From Streptomyces sp. CB01881 (GTDB lineage Bacteria > Actinomycetota > Actinomycetes > Streptomycetales > Streptomycetaceae): a stretch of 64,000 nucleotides of DNA. This document shows, piece after piece, positions 36,572-45,450 of the stretch. The number at the start of each line of letters is the position of its first letter. The first letter of the stretch is position 1. The stretch covers positions 7,418,659 to 7,482,658 of the forward strand of contig NZ_CP026498.1 in NCBI RefSeq assembly GCF_002953255.1, in the 5' to 3' direction. Below the pieces are notes generated by a model. That model ran no database searches. It saw only the letters and a list, made by a program, of their open reading frames with translations, and was not told the DNA's origin. A program made the translations under genes and the position numbers.

Positions 36572-37851
36572 GCCGCACCGCCTTCGGTGCCCCGCTCCTC
36601 GGCCTCCTGCGCCGCCAGTTCGGCCTGCGCCTCCGGGGAGCGCCACTCGGGCTTGCGCAGCCGCAGGAACAGGTAGGGGATCAGCAGGCCGAGGACCACC
36701 AGGCCGCCGCCGACGATCGCGACGTACGCCCAGACGCTGCCGCCGCCGAACTGCGAGGACGGCACGAAGCCGATCGCCATCGCGGCCGCCGAGGCCAGGA
36801 AGCCGGTCACGCAGACCGTTACCAGCGCCGGGGCCCGGTAGCCGCGCGGGTGGTCGGGCTGGGTGCGGCGCAGCCGGATCGCCGCGACGAACATCAGCAG
36901 GTAGACGATCAGGTAGACCTGCGTGGTGATCACCGAGAAGATCCAGTACGCGCTGGAGGCGTTCGGGATCAGCGCGTACGCCAGGGCGATGACCGTGGTG
37001 ACCACGCCCTGGGTGACCAGCAGGTTCTGCTGGACGCCCTCCTTGTTGAGCCGCTGCAGGAACGGCGGGAGGTGGCCCTCCTGGCGGGAGATCATCAGCA
37101 GGCCCTTGGACGGCCCGGCCAGCCAGGTCAGCATCCCGCCCAGGGAGGCGGAGACCAGCGCCACCGCGATCACCGGGGTGAGCCAGCCGATGTGGAAGTA
37201 CTGGAAGAAGGCGTCGAAGGCCTGCATCACGCCGGCCGTCAGGCTCAGCTCGGAGGACGGCACCACCCAGCTGATGGCGAGCGCCGGCAGGATGAAGATC
37301 AGCAGCACCATCGTGGAGGCCGTGAACATCGAGCGCGGGAACTCCTTGGCGGGGTTGCGCAGCGAGGAGACCCAGACGCCGCTCCAGTACAGCACCATGA
37401 TCACCACGGCGGTGTACGGGACGTTGCTGGCGAGACTCGGGTTGACCACGTAGGCGATGGTGGGGGCCACGTACGCGAGCAGGGACGGGTAGTAGAAGAT
37501 CGTCATCGCGAACTGGCACCAGACGGCGAGGAAGCCGAGCGGCTTCGACAGGCCCTCCGACACCCAGCGGTAGACCCCGCCCTCCCAGCCGGACGCCAGC
37601 TCGGCGGAGACCAGCGCGGTCGGCAGCAGGAAGACGATCGCCGGGACGAGGTAGAGGAAGACGCAGGCCAGGCCGTAGACGGCCATGGTCGGGGCGGCCC
37701 GGAGGCTGGCCACCGAACTGGTCGTCATCAGCGCCAGGGTCAGCCAGGACATCCGGGGCGCGCCGGCCATCCGGGTGGCCACCGCCCCGCCCGTCGGGTC
37801 GGCCGATCCGGAGCCGCCCGGGCTGCCCCGGCCGGACGCGGGCAGATCCAT
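36568..37851 (-). CDS. APC superfamily amino acid permease (glutamate/GABA antiporter-like)
   Basis: A 427-residue protein with about 12 helices and features of the glutamate:GABA antiporter-like branch, such as FLLPTALVSAELASGWEGGVYRWVSE and GGMLTWLAGPSKGLLMISRQEGHLPP. It exchanges or imports amino acids. First gene of a probable operon with the membrane ORF and the dipeptidase. A GAGGAGG site lies 14 bases upstream of the ATG, a rather long spacing. Confidence 0.9.
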   Translation of the reverse strand: MDLPASGRGSPGGSGSADPTGGAVATRMAGAPRMSWLTLALMTTSSVASLRAAPTMAVYGLACVFLYLVPAIVFLLPTALVSAELASGWEGGVYRWVSEGLSKPLGFLAVWCQFAMTIFYYPSLLAYVAPTIAYVVNPSLASNVPYTAVVIMVLYWSGVWVSSLRNPAKEFPRSMFTASTMVLLIFILPALAISWVVPSSELSLTAGVMQAFDAFFQYFHIGWLTPVIAVALVSASLGGMLTWLAGPSKGLLMISRQEGHLPPFLQRLNKEGVQQNLLVTQGVVTTVIALAYALIPNASSAYWIFSVITTQVYLIVYLLMFVAAIRLRRTQPDHPRGYRAPALVTVCVTGFLASAAAMAIGFVPSSQFGGGSVWAYVAIVGGGLVVLGLLIPYLFLRLRKPEWRSPEAQAELAAQEAEERGTEGGAA

Positions 37852-38029
37852 GGGAACTCATGAGTCCTCCTCGGCTGCGGCCCCGCGTGCCCGCCCCGGG
37901 AGGCCCCGGGGCGGGCCGTACTCGGCCAGTTCACCCGGTTGCCCGTGGCGTCGCATGCGGCGTGCACCCGCACGGGTGAGCGGGTGTCAGGGGCGCGTGT
38001 CGGAGGTTTGGCTCCCGCGTGAGCGGGGG

Positions 38030-38133
38030 CCGGGTTGCGCGGTGCCGGGTTTGCGCGGGGGTCCGGTTGTGCGGGGCCGGGTTGCGCGGGGTCCGGTTGT
38101 GCGGGGTCCGGTTGTGCGGGGCCGGTTCCGGGG
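38030..38133. repeat. Tandem array of about seven degenerate 15-bp repeats
   Basis: Units of the form TCCGGTTGTGCGGGG or CCGGGTTGCGCGGGG follow each other at 38030, 38045, 38061, 38077, 38092, 38107 and 38122. The array lies in the 315-bp gap (37852-38166) between the MFS gene end and the permease promoter. No gene is seen in that gap. Confidence 0.85.
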
Positions 38134-38166
38134 TTCGCGGCCCCCGGGCGGTTACACCCGGGCGGG

Positions 38167-39465
38167 TCAGCTCTCGGCGGGCCAGGTCGCGCGGCGCAGC
38201 GTACGGCCGGCCGTCGCGGGCAACAGGCAGGCGGCGAGCGCCCCGGCGACCGTGGCCAGCGCGGCGGTGGGGGAGAGGTGGTCGAGGAGCAGTCCGCTGC
38301 CGAGCATTCCGGCCGGCATGCCGATGGTGAGCAGCGTCATGGTCGCGGCGACCACCCGCCCGCGGAGCTCGTCCGAGACCCGGCGGAACACCAGGAGGTC
38401 GATCATCACCCGCAGCGTCGGCGTCCCCAGTCCCACCAGGAACAGCGCGGCGAAGACGGTGGCGGCCCCGCCCGGCAGCAGTGGTGCCAGCGTCACCGGG
38501 ACGCAGGTCCAGGCCACCGCCAGCAGCAGCGCGCCCGGTCCGGCCAGCCGGTGCAGCCGGCCGACCAGGAACGCCCCCGCGAGCGCCCCCGCCGCCTCGC
38601 CCGCCAGGGCCAGGCCGATCCCGCCGCTGGAGGCGCCGTGGCCGCGCAGCTGGACGATCACCGGCAGCAGCATCGCGGCGCCGGCCAGGTTGGTCACGAA
38701 GATGACGGCGAGGGCGGGGCGCAGCACCGGGTCGGCGGCCAGGCGGCGGAAGCCGGCCAGGGCGCCGCCACTGCTCCGCGGCTGCTGCTCCGCGGCCTTC
38801 GGCGGGCTCGGGAAGCGCACCGCCAGGGCGGCGGAGAGCGAGAGCAGCGTCGTCACCACGGCGCCGAGGAAGGGCACCGCCCGGCCGGCCCCGAACAGGT
38901 ACCCCGCCAGTGGCGGCCCGATGAGCCCGGCGCCGCTCATCCGTGCCTCGTCCTGGGCGAGCGCCTGCCGCAGCTGCTCGGGCGGGACCACCGACCGCAC
39001 CGCCAGCAGCCGGACCGGCCCGCTGTACGCGATGGTGGCGCCGATGGCGACGGCGACCAGCAGGGTGTGCACGACGGTGAGCCGGTCCAGGGCCATCGCC
39101 AGCGGGACGCTCCCTGCGGCGAGCAGCCGGACGGAGTCCGCGGTGATCAGCACCCGGCGGCGGTCGTACCGGTCGGCGACCGAGCCGCCGTGCAGGCCGA
39201 ACAGTACGGTGGCGCAGATCTGCAGCGCCCCGAACGCCCCGGCGAGCGTGGACGAGCCGGTGAGCGCGAGCAGCAGCAGCGGGTAGGCGGTGTCGGCGAC
39301 CTGCAGGCCGAGGGTGGCGGAGGCCTGGCCGGCCCAGAGCGCCTGGAACCGCCAGTTGCGGTACAGCGGGGCGAGGGCGGGCGCCCGGCCCGTCTCCCCG
39401 CCCGCTGTCTCCGAAGTCGTCTCCGTTGTCGTCGCCGGTGCGGTCCCTGCTGTCGTCGCTTCCAT
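38167..39465 (-). CDS. MFS transporter (efflux type)
   Basis: A 432-residue, about 12-helix major facilitator with the loop motif GGSVADRYDRRRVLI between helices 2 and 3 and VDTAYPLLLLALTGSS-like drug-exporter features (seen as VADTAYPLLLLALTGSS). Probable exporter of unknown substrate. The ATG at 39465 is preferred to a GTG six bases earlier. Divergent from an ArsR-type regulator, which probably controls it. Confidence 0.9.
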   Translation of the reverse strand: MEATTAGTAPATTTETTSETAGGETGRAPALAPLYRNWRFQALWAGQASATLGLQVADTAYPLLLLALTGSSTLAGAFGALQICATVLFGLHGGSVADRYDRRRVLITADSVRLLAAGSVPLAMALDRLTVVHTLLVAVAIGATIAYSGPVRLLAVRSVVPPEQLRQALAQDEARMSGAGLIGPPLAGYLFGAGRAVPFLGAVVTTLLSLSAALAVRFPSPPKAAEQQPRSSGGALAGFRRLAADPVLRPALAVIFVTNLAGAAMLLPVIVQLRGHGASSGGIGLALAGEAAGALAGAFLVGRLHRLAGPGALLLAVAWTCVPVTLAPLLPGGAATVFAALFLVGLGTPTLRVMIDLLVFRRVSDELRGRVVAATMTLLTIGMPAGMLGSGLLLDHLSPTAALATVAGALAACLLPATAGRTLRRATWPAES

Positions 39466-39490
39466 GCCCACCCCTCGCGTTCACGAAACC

Positions 39491-39508
39491 ATTCACGTTC
39501 TCGTAAAT
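39491..39508. promoter_or_regulatory. Candidate ArsR-type operator
   Basis: ATTCACGTTCTCGTAAAT is an imperfect 18-bp palindrome (12 of 18 positions symmetric) in the unusually AT-rich stretch between the divergent MFS and ArsR-type genes. It is the best dyad in the intergenic region. Confidence 0.45.
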
Positions 39509-39578
39509 GATTACCGAAGGGAGATTGCTCGCGCAAGGGTGATTGCGAGGACGGGCGGCGGTCTGCCAGGGTGGGGCC

Positions 39579-40361
39579 GTGGCCGAGAACGTTGAACAGC
39601 AGGCCGGCGGGGCCGGCGAACACACCGGCGAGCACGCGGGTGGGTACGCGGGCGGGTATGCGGGTGGCCAGGCAGGCGACCAAGCGGGGGATCAGGGGGG
39701 CGATCGGGGCGCGGGCCGCGCGGCCGACCGCGCCAGGGAGCGCCGGGTGGGCGACGCCGCCACCCTCAAGGCGTTGGCCGACCCGCTGCGCCTGGGCATC
39801 CTGGGCGCCCTGATGGGGGCCGACGGCGGTTCGCTCACCGCCAAGGAGATCGCGGCCGCCCTCGGCGAGCCGCAGACCAAGCTCTACCGCCACATCAAGC
39901 AGCTGGAGGCCGTCGGACTGATCCGGGTCGCCGGCACCCGGCTCGTCTCCGGCATCGTCGAGAGCCGCTACGCCGCCGCGCAGGAGTCGCTCCGGCTCTC
40001 CTCGGAGATCTTCTCCGCGGACTCCCCGGACCGCTCCGAGGCGTACGGTGCGGTGCTCGCCGGGGTGGACCGGGTCCGCGGCGACTTCCACGCCCAGGCG
40101 CAGGCCGGCCGGGTCGACTTCAGCGCCCCCAAGGACGGATCGGCCGGCCCGCCCAGCCTGTTCGCCGACTTCTCGCTCCGGCTCAGCCCGGCCCGACTGG
40201 TCCGCCTCCGTGGCCAACTCGCAGAAATCTTCGACGAGTTGATGGCGGAGGGGCGGAGCGAGGCGAAGGATGCGGTGGACGTGACCGTCCTCACCCTGCT
40301 CTACGGCCTCCAGCCGGAGCATTCCTCCCGGGCCGATTCCCGTACAGGCACGGAATCGTAA
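39579..40361 (+). CDS. ArsR-like winged-helix transcriptional regulator
   Basis: A 260-residue regulator. Residues 1-55 are low-complexity (GGYAGGYAGGQAGDQAGD repeats). A winged helix lies at about 60-130 (LKALADPLRLGILGAL, AKEIAAALGEPQTKLYRHIKQLEAVGLI). The C-terminal helical region would dimerise or sense. GTG start at 39579. The divergent MFS exporter is the likely target. Confidence 0.85.
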   Translation: MAENVEQQAGGAGEHTGEHAGGYAGGYAGGQAGDQAGDQGGDRGAGRAADRARERRVGDAATLKALADPLRLGILGALMGADGGSLTAKEIAAALGEPQTKLYRHIKQLEAVGLIRVAGTRLVSGIVESRYAAAQESLRLSSEIFSADSPDRSEAYGAVLAGVDRVRGDFHAQAQAGRVDFSAPKDGSAGPPSLFADFSLRLSPARLVRLRGQLAEIFDELMAEGRSEAKDAVDVTVLTLLYGLQPEHSSRADSRTGTES

Positions 40362-40402
40362 ATGCCGGGCGGAGTGTCAGTGCCGTGGTTCAGGATGACT
40401 GA

Positions 40403-40897
40403 ATGCCATACGAACTTCAGGCGCTGATCGGTCCGGCGGAGCTGCTCGCGGTGGCCGTGGCCGAGGTCCCGGCCGCCCACCTCAGCCCGCTGGCCCAGGG
40501 TCTGGCCCTGATCCCGGCTACCCCCGCCTTCCTGTCCGCGCTCCAACTCCGCGGCGGAGTAGGGGCGTCGGGTGGTAACGCCGGCTTCACGTGGTTCCCG
40601 GACGGGCTCGGGCTCCGGATCGCCGCCTGGTCCAAGGCCGGCCCGATCGCCTGCGTTGAGGCCGACTACTTCGGCGGCACCGGCACCCAGCGCGCCGCCG
40701 TCTGGTCCGACGGCCGGCTCGACCTCGGCCCGCTCACCAGTGGCGAGTTCGAGCCCTTCCCACCCGAGGGCAGCCCGATATCCCGCGCCCTGCGCCGGAT
40801 CGGCGCGCGCGTGCAGGGCGGCTGCACCGACGAGTTCGAGGCCGTCGGCCTGCCCGCCCACTCCAGCACCGCCCGCTGGGTGACGCCTGCTGGGTGA
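40403..40897 (+). CDS. Hypothetical protein, mixed alpha/beta
   Basis: A 164-residue protein that I do not recognise. It is soluble, without signal peptide or membrane helix, and alternates helical (1-50) and beta-rich (50-120) segments. An ATG with weak AGGA upstream, good codon bias and lack of an alternative gene on the other strand support it as real. A 14-bp tandem duplication (TGGGTGACGCC) overlaps its stop. Confidence 0.7.
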   Translation: MPYELQALIGPAELLAVAVAEVPAAHLSPLAQGLALIPATPAFLSALQLRGGVGASGGNAGFTWFPDGLGLRIAAWSKAGPIACVEADYFGGTGTQRAAVWSDGRLDLGPLTSGEFEPFPPEGSPISRALRRIGARVQGGCTDEFEAVGLPAHSSTARWVTPAG

Positions 40898-41121
40898 CGC
40901 CCGGTTGAGCCCGTTCCGGGTCGCACCCGGCGTGTCGCCCGCCTGTCGCCCGCCGCCCGGCCGTTCGGCGTAGCCGCGGCGGCTGGGCCGACTGCCCTGC
41001 TCCACGAGGAAGCGACACCCGTGCGTGCCACCTGGCGTCCGCAGCGCGCCGGTCCGCGCGCTGCGGAGCGAACCGGCCAGATCGGCCAAAGGGCGTGCGG
41101 GCAACAATTTCTGATGGATCC

Positions 41122-41982
41122 TCAGGTGGGGCCGGTGAGGGACGCGCAGGCGGAGCAGCGGCGGACGGCGGCGCGGCCGGTGTTCCCCTCGGTGGCCTGC
41201 GCGGGCCGGGCGCCGTCGATCAGTGTCCACAGGTCCGACGGAGGGCGGGGGATCCAGCCCCACCGCGGAGCGGCGACGTCGTGCTCGGCGACGTGGCCGC
41301 AGGCGCCGGGGCGATGGGCGTACCCGGTCGGGGAGATCAGGATCGCGTCCGGCCGGAAGCCGGTCCACGCCGTGCCGCCGGCCGTGGACGGCCCGAGGGC
41401 GCAGGCCGCGATCCGGTCTGCGAGGCCCTCGTAGTCGACGGGCTCGCCGCAGAGCCCCTGAACGGCGGTCATGCCCAGGCTGGCCCGCCCGGTGGCCTCC
41501 ACGAGGCTGCGGGAGGTGACGTAGAAGCGCCACTGGCCGACGTCGAGCGGGTCGTAGTCGGCGTGGGTCCGCGCGGTGTGCAGGGCGAAGACGTAGACAT
41601 CGGCGTTGTAGGACTGCTCCTCGGCGTCACCGCCCTCGGGGGACCAGGTGCGCCCGCGCAGCCGGGAGAAACGGATGTCCGACAGCCGGGCCTGCCCCCA
41701 GGCCTGGAGGTGGGCGCTGGTCTTGACCTCGATCCTGAGCCCGTCCGGCGTCAGGACGTCGAAGCTCTCCCACTCCGCGTTGCGCTCCACGGCGCCCACC
41801 GCCCGGTGGACCAGGAACTCCGCGAGCAGACCGCGGGTGGTGTTGGTCCGCAGGTCGGGCATCGCGTAGCGCCAGAAATCCAGCACCGTCCCGGTGTCCG
41901 CGCCGCGGAAGACCTCGCCGCCCTCAAGCGGCGTCAGTTCGGCCGGGGTGTGCGGGCCGTCGGGGGCGGAGGGTGAGGACAC
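41122..41982 (-). CDS. Hypothetical protein with PD-(D/E)XK nuclease-like motif
   Basis: A 286-residue protein of unknown function. Residues 45-100 read LLAEFLVHRAVGAVERNAEW, then ESFDVLTPDGLRIEVKTSAH. This has the acidic residue, D-(x)n-E-x-K pattern and flanking beta strands of restriction-endonuclease-like folds. The C-terminal part has a CGH and CSAC group that could bind metal. GTG start. It lies between a hypothetical gene and yajQ, just outside the integrated element. Confidence 0.65.
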   Translation of the reverse strand: MSSPSAPDGPHTPAELTPLEGGEVFRGADTGTVLDFWRYAMPDLRTNTTRGLLAEFLVHRAVGAVERNAEWESFDVLTPDGLRIEVKTSAHLQAWGQARLSDIRFSRLRGRTWSPEGGDAEEQSYNADVYVFALHTARTHADYDPLDVGQWRFYVTSRSLVEATGRASLGMTAVQGLCGEPVDYEGLADRIAACALGPSTAGGTAWTGFRPDAILISPTGYAHRPGACGHVAEHDVAAPRWGWIPRPPSDLWTLIDGARPAQATEGNTGRAAVRRCSACASLTGPT

Positions 41983-42119
41983 CGCCCCAGCCTGCCACGG
42001 GGCGCCCGGCGGCGGGGCGCACCGGGGGCGGCGGCCGAGATCTCCGGCGCCGCACCCCCGGTATGCCCCGTCATGCCCTCGCGGGCCCGGCCTGCGCCCG
42101 CGCAGACCGGGCCGCGTGA

Positions 42120-42608
42120 CTAGCGGTAGTTCACGAACTGGAGCGCGAAGTCGAGGTCCTTGCCCTTGAGCAGGGCCTGGACGGTCTGCAGGTCGTCACG
42201 GCTCTTCGAGGTGACCCGCAGCTCGTCGCCCTGCACCTGGGCCTTCACGCCCTTGGGGCCCTCGTCACGGATGATCTTCGCGACCTTCTTGGCATCGTCC
42301 TGGGAGATGCCCTCCTTCACGTCCGCGAAGATCTTGTACTCCTTGCCGGACAGCTGCGGGTCCTTGGCGTCCAGGGCCTTCAGTGACAGACCGCGCTTGA
42401 TGAACTTGCTCTGCAGCACGTCCAGCACGGCCTTCACGCGCTCCTCGCCGTTGGCCTTCATCTCGATCGTCTCGCCGGAGCGGCTGATCTCGGCGCCGAC
42501 GTTCTTGAAGTCGAAGCGGGTGGCGATCTCACGGGAGGTCTGGTTGATCGCGTTGTCGACCTCCTGCCACTCGACCTTCGAGACGATGTCGAAACTGGAG
42601 TCGGCCAT
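42120..42608 (-). CDS. yajQ: YajQ family nucleotide-binding protein
   Basis: A 162-residue protein matching YajQ end to end: start MADSSFDIVSKVEWQEVDNA, core ATRFDFKNVGAEI and the C-terminal LDFALQFVNYR. Members bind nucleotides, in some bacteria cyclic di-GMP, and act as adaptors. The start has AAGGAG upstream. It is convergent with nothing and divergent from tRNA-Tyr. Confidence 0.93.
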   Translation of the reverse strand: MADSSFDIVSKVEWQEVDNAINQTSREIATRFDFKNVGAEISRSGETIEMKANGEERVKAVLDVLQSKFIKRGLSLKALDAKDPQLSGKEYKIFADVKEGISQDDAKKVAKIIRDEGPKGVKAQVQGDELRVTSKSRDDLQTVQALLKGKDLDFALQFVNYR

Positions 42609-42824
42609 GGGTGTTGGTCTCCTTGATGCTCTGGCTTCACTGGCTCGGTCCGCCCCACGGGGCGTCCGCCGTCCCAGCCTATCCAGCCCCACCCCGCCCC
42701 CGCCCCCGACAGCCACGCCACGGCCCTTGATCATCACGTGACCAATCGAGTGGCGAACCACCCCCGGGGATCAGGTATCGTTTACGGAGTCGAACGGGGC
42801 AAGCACCCGCGAGACACCAATCCT

Positions 42825-42905
42825 GGCTGGTTGCCCGAGCGGCCAAAGGGAGCAGACTGTAAATCTGTCGCGCAAGCTACGCAGGTTCGAACCCTGCACC
42901 AGCCA
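42825..42905 (+). tRNA. tRNA-Tyr (GTA anticodon)
   Basis: An 81-base class II tRNA. The acceptor stem GGCTGGT pairs with ACCAGCC (42898-42904), followed by discriminator A. The anticodon loop CTGTAAA has anticodon GTA. A long variable arm precedes the T-arm GCAGGTTCGAACCCTGC. CCA is not encoded. The 3' part from 42857 onward is supplied by the integrated element. Confidence 0.95.
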
Positions 42906-42906
42906 C
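42857..42906. repeat. Left attachment site core (attL), 50-bp repeat
   Basis: Covers the anticodon loop to the 3' end of tRNA-Tyr plus one base. Identical to 56857-56906. Integration restores an intact tRNA gene. Confidence 0.93.
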
Positions 42907-42913
42907 AGGATAG

Positions 42914-42957
42914 AAAACAGGCCCTGATCTGCGGAAACGCAGGTCAGGGCCTGTTTT
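42914..42957 (+). terminator. Element-borne tRNA terminator hairpin with GAAA loop
   Basis: A 20-bp stem (42914-42933 with 42938-42957, one wobble pair) closed by a GAAA tetraloop at 42934-42937 and ending in TTTTG. It lies directly behind the tRNA and corresponds in position to the chromosomal hairpin at 56917. Confidence 0.85.
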
Positions 42958-43049
42958 GTCGTGCTCGAACACCGGTCATGCCGGATGGTCGTTTTGCGTG
43001 CTTTGTCTCGCCTCGTTTCGCCCGGATCCCAGTCCTGACCAGCAGTTCC

Positions 43050-43074
43050 GGACCAGGCGCGGACCAGAATCAGG
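43050..43074. promoter_or_regulatory. Candidate integrase arm site, left
   Basis: GGACCAG occurs twice with an 11-bp period (43050 and 43061), followed by A-rich TCAGG. A near-identical block lies at 56788-56811 by the other end, in the same orientation. It overlaps the end of the integrase gene. Confidence 0.6.
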
Positions 43075-44470
43075 AGCCGTCGGGCGCCGGCCGGGGAGCA
43101 GGCCGCCGCTGGAGCCGCTCGGTGATGAGCCGGTTGGCGTGGTCCTCGTCACCGTGGATGCACTTGGCGTAGACGCGGAGCAGGACGGCGATGCTGTGCC
43201 CCGCACGCCGGGCGCACTCGGCCACCGGCACCCCGGAGGCCAGCCAGAGCGAGATCCCGGCGTGCCGGGCGTCGTACGGGCGCTTGGCGAGCGGGGTGGC
43301 CCGTTCGTCCTCGCTGAACACCTCGGCCCGCGCGGCGGCCCAGACGACGCCGTACCCGCTCTCCTGCACCATGCCGTTCCGGAAGGTCCGGAACAGCCGG
43401 CCGTCGGGCGCGGTGCCGTGCAGCTCGATGTGCTCCCGCAGCAGCCTCACCAACTCGGGCGGGATAGGGACAGGGCGGGTCGCCTTCTCCGGCCGGTGCT
43501 TCAGGCTGCGGGGATCGTGGGACGCGCCGCTGTCGGTCCAGGAGGACCCGACGCGGGGGCTGTTCCCGTTGAGGTTGAGCTTCCCCCAGCCCTCCGCCGG
43601 CAGGACGCACCGGTCCTTGCGGAGGTGCACCACCTCGCCCGGGCGCATGCCCGCGTAGTACATGCACCCGAAGAACGCCACCAGCCGCGGCCCGCGCCGC
43701 CCCTGCCGGCCGACGGCCTCCAGCATCGCGGCGGCCTGCTCGGGGCTCATGACGTACTCGGGATCGACCTCCTCCTCGGTTCGGGGCGGCTGCCACTGCA
43801 CGGACGGCAGGGGATTGGCGGTCAGCAGGCCGTCCTCGACGGCGCGGCCCAGGACGTGGTTCAGGATCCGGCGCTTCCGGAGCGTGGTGGAGGCGGCAGC
43901 CTTGGTGCCGTCCAGCCTCACCGAGAGGGCGGCGAGCAGACGGCGGACCATCTTCGGGTCCGCCAGCTCGGACACGTCCACGGAGTTCCGCGCCACCCAC
44001 ACCAGGGCCTTCGCGACCTCGGCCGGCGGTTCATCGGTCCAGCGGTTCACGTTGAAGGCCCAGCTGTACAGCGCGCGCCGCACGAGCAGCTTGTCCGGCA
44101 TCCCGGTCTTGCTCTTGACCAGCTCGAACGTGACGCTGGCCAGGGCGTCGGCCCACGTCGTTCGCGTCTTGGCCGGGGCACCGTCCCATCGGGCCTCGAC
44201 ATAGTTCCGTCCGTGCTGGTACCAGGTGACGGAGTTCTGCTCCTCCTGGCGCTGGCGAAGCTCCGCGAGCGGGAGACCCGTTTCGGTGTCGAAGGGTTGG
44301 TGAGAGGCCGCTGCGATGAGCAGTTCGGCCTTCCGGCCGTCCGCCTGGGTCTTCGTGAGGTAGGACTCGGAGAACTCCTGGCTGTTCACCGTCCACCGCA
44401 CCATCCACGGCTTGCGGCGGTCGGGCCGGTGGCGGTGCTCCCAGAACGTGACCTTGTAGGAGGTGGGCAT
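43070..44470 (-). CDS. int: Tyrosine-type site-specific integrase
   Basis: A 466-residue recombinase. It has an N-terminal arm-binding region, a core-binding SAM-like domain (about 95-215) and a catalytic domain. Catalytic residues visible are the Arg in GMRPGEVVHL, the second Arg in YDARHAG (Tyr in place of the usual first His), the His in RAGHS and the nucleophile Tyr in LLRVYAKC. It would recombine the 50-bp core. Placed next to attL, as usual, with its start overlapping the excisionase stop. Confidence 0.92.
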   Translation of the reverse strand: MPTSYKVTFWEHRHRPDRRKPWMVRWTVNSQEFSESYLTKTQADGRKAELLIAAASHQPFDTETGLPLAELRQRQEEQNSVTWYQHGRNYVEARWDGAPAKTRTTWADALASVTFELVKSKTGMPDKLLVRRALYSWAFNVNRWTDEPPAEVAKALVWVARNSVDVSELADPKMVRRLLAALSVRLDGTKAAASTTLRKRRILNHVLGRAVEDGLLTANPLPSVQWQPPRTEEEVDPEYVMSPEQAAAMLEAVGRQGRRGPRLVAFFGCMYYAGMRPGEVVHLRKDRCVLPAEGWGKLNLNGNSPRVGSSWTDSGASHDPRSLKHRPEKATRPVPIPPELVRLLREHIELHGTAPDGRLFRTFRNGMVQESGYGVVWAAARAEVFSEDERATPLAKRPYDARHAGISLWLASGVPVAECARRAGHSIAVLLRVYAKCIHGDEDHANRLITERLQRRPAPRPAPDGS

Positions 44471-44655
44471 CAGGCGGCCACCTCACAGGAGTCGAGCCAC
44501 GCGTCCAGGTCCGCCCGGTCGATCCGGACCTGACCGTTGGGGAGCTTGATGAGGCGCGGGCCCTTGCCCCGGGCGCGCATCCGGTAGAAGGCGGCACGGG
44601 ACATACCGAGTTCGGCGAGCACGACGGGGAGCTTGAGCAGTTCGCGCTTGGGCAT
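44470..44655 (-). CDS. xis: AlpA/Xis-type helix-turn-helix protein (excisionase)
   Basis: A 61-residue MerR-like protein: LPVVLAELGMSRAAFYRMRA helix-turn-helix followed by the wing RLIKLPNGQVRIDRADLDAWL. Such proteins direct excision by the adjacent integrase. The ATG at 44655 has CAGGAGA upstream. Its stop overlaps the integrase start. Confidence 0.88.
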   Translation of the reverse strand: MPKRELLKLPVVLAELGMSRAAFYRMRARGKGPRLIKLPNGQVRIDRADLDAWLDSCEVAA

Positions 44656-44745
44656 GGCGAAGTCTCCTGCTGTGGGTGCGGATGGTGGTTGTGGTGTGTA
44701 ACGGGTCTTGTGTCATCTGGCGGGTGGTCTTGATCGGCGATGCTT

Positions 44746-44778
44746 CGGGCTGGTCGCGCCGGCGGCGCGACCAGCCCG
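44746..44778. terminator. Strong hairpin upstream of xis
   Basis: A perfect 15-bp stem (44746-44760 with 44764-44778) with a 3-nt loop. It may end transcription coming from the replication operon, insulating xis/int. Confidence 0.65.
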
Positions 44779-44902
44779 CAGGCACCCCGCCGACGGGATT
44801 CCGCGCCCTGGCAGGCCGGTACGCAGTTGCGCTCTCATCGGCCAAAGAAGGTGCCTGACAGACGTCTGATCAAGGACTAGGTTCGACCCGCCAGGTCGGT
44901 GC

Positions 44903-45344
44903 ATGCGCGAGAAAGGGGTGGGCGCAGTGGAAACGGCGGCGGGATGGTGGAAGTGGGAGATGAGCCTGGGGGATCTGGTGTCCGCCGGACTGTCAACGGT
45001 GGCACTTCTTCTTGCGACGTATCAGCTCGTCACTTCCAGGCCGAGAGTTGATCACGCAGCGACGGGCTGAGTTCTGCCTGGAGACACTGATGAGCTTGGC
45101 CTCACTCCTGGGCACCAGCGTGATCGGAGCTGCCCAATCCCAGGAGGTGAAATTGCACTTGGCAGTACTGCCAGCGCAGTACATGCCGACGCTGCGTCGG
45201 ATAGCCGCCGATCCGGTGGGGGAGTTCACCGCGATACAGAATGATCTGATTGCCACTGGATCATCCGATTCGGCGGACACCTGGGTCCGGGAGAAGTGGG
45301 CGCAGGAGCTGAGTACAGCGGTTGCGGATGTGCAGGCGATGTAG
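44903..45344 (+). pseudogene. Small membrane protein gene, apparently frameshifted
   Basis: An ATG at 44903 opens a 55-codon frame with a Trp-rich N-terminus and a membrane helix (LSTVALLLATYQLVT) that ends at TGA 45068-45070. The +1 frame continues without interruption to a stop at 45342-45344 and encodes QRRAEFCLETLMSLASLLGT and a soluble helical region. Joined by a +1 shift near 45050-45060 they make one plausible protein of about 146 residues: a helix followed by a cytoplasmic domain. It could be a true frameshift, a sequencing error or programmed. It is the only rightward gene in this part of the element. Confidence 0.45.
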
Positions 45345-45450
45345 CTCGCGGGGTGACGCTACTGTCACTGCTGGGGATGTGCTGGCGACAGGCTGGCCAA
45401 GAGCGGCTATCGGAGGACTCTCCATCGGGACGGGAGTCGGGGCCGGATGC

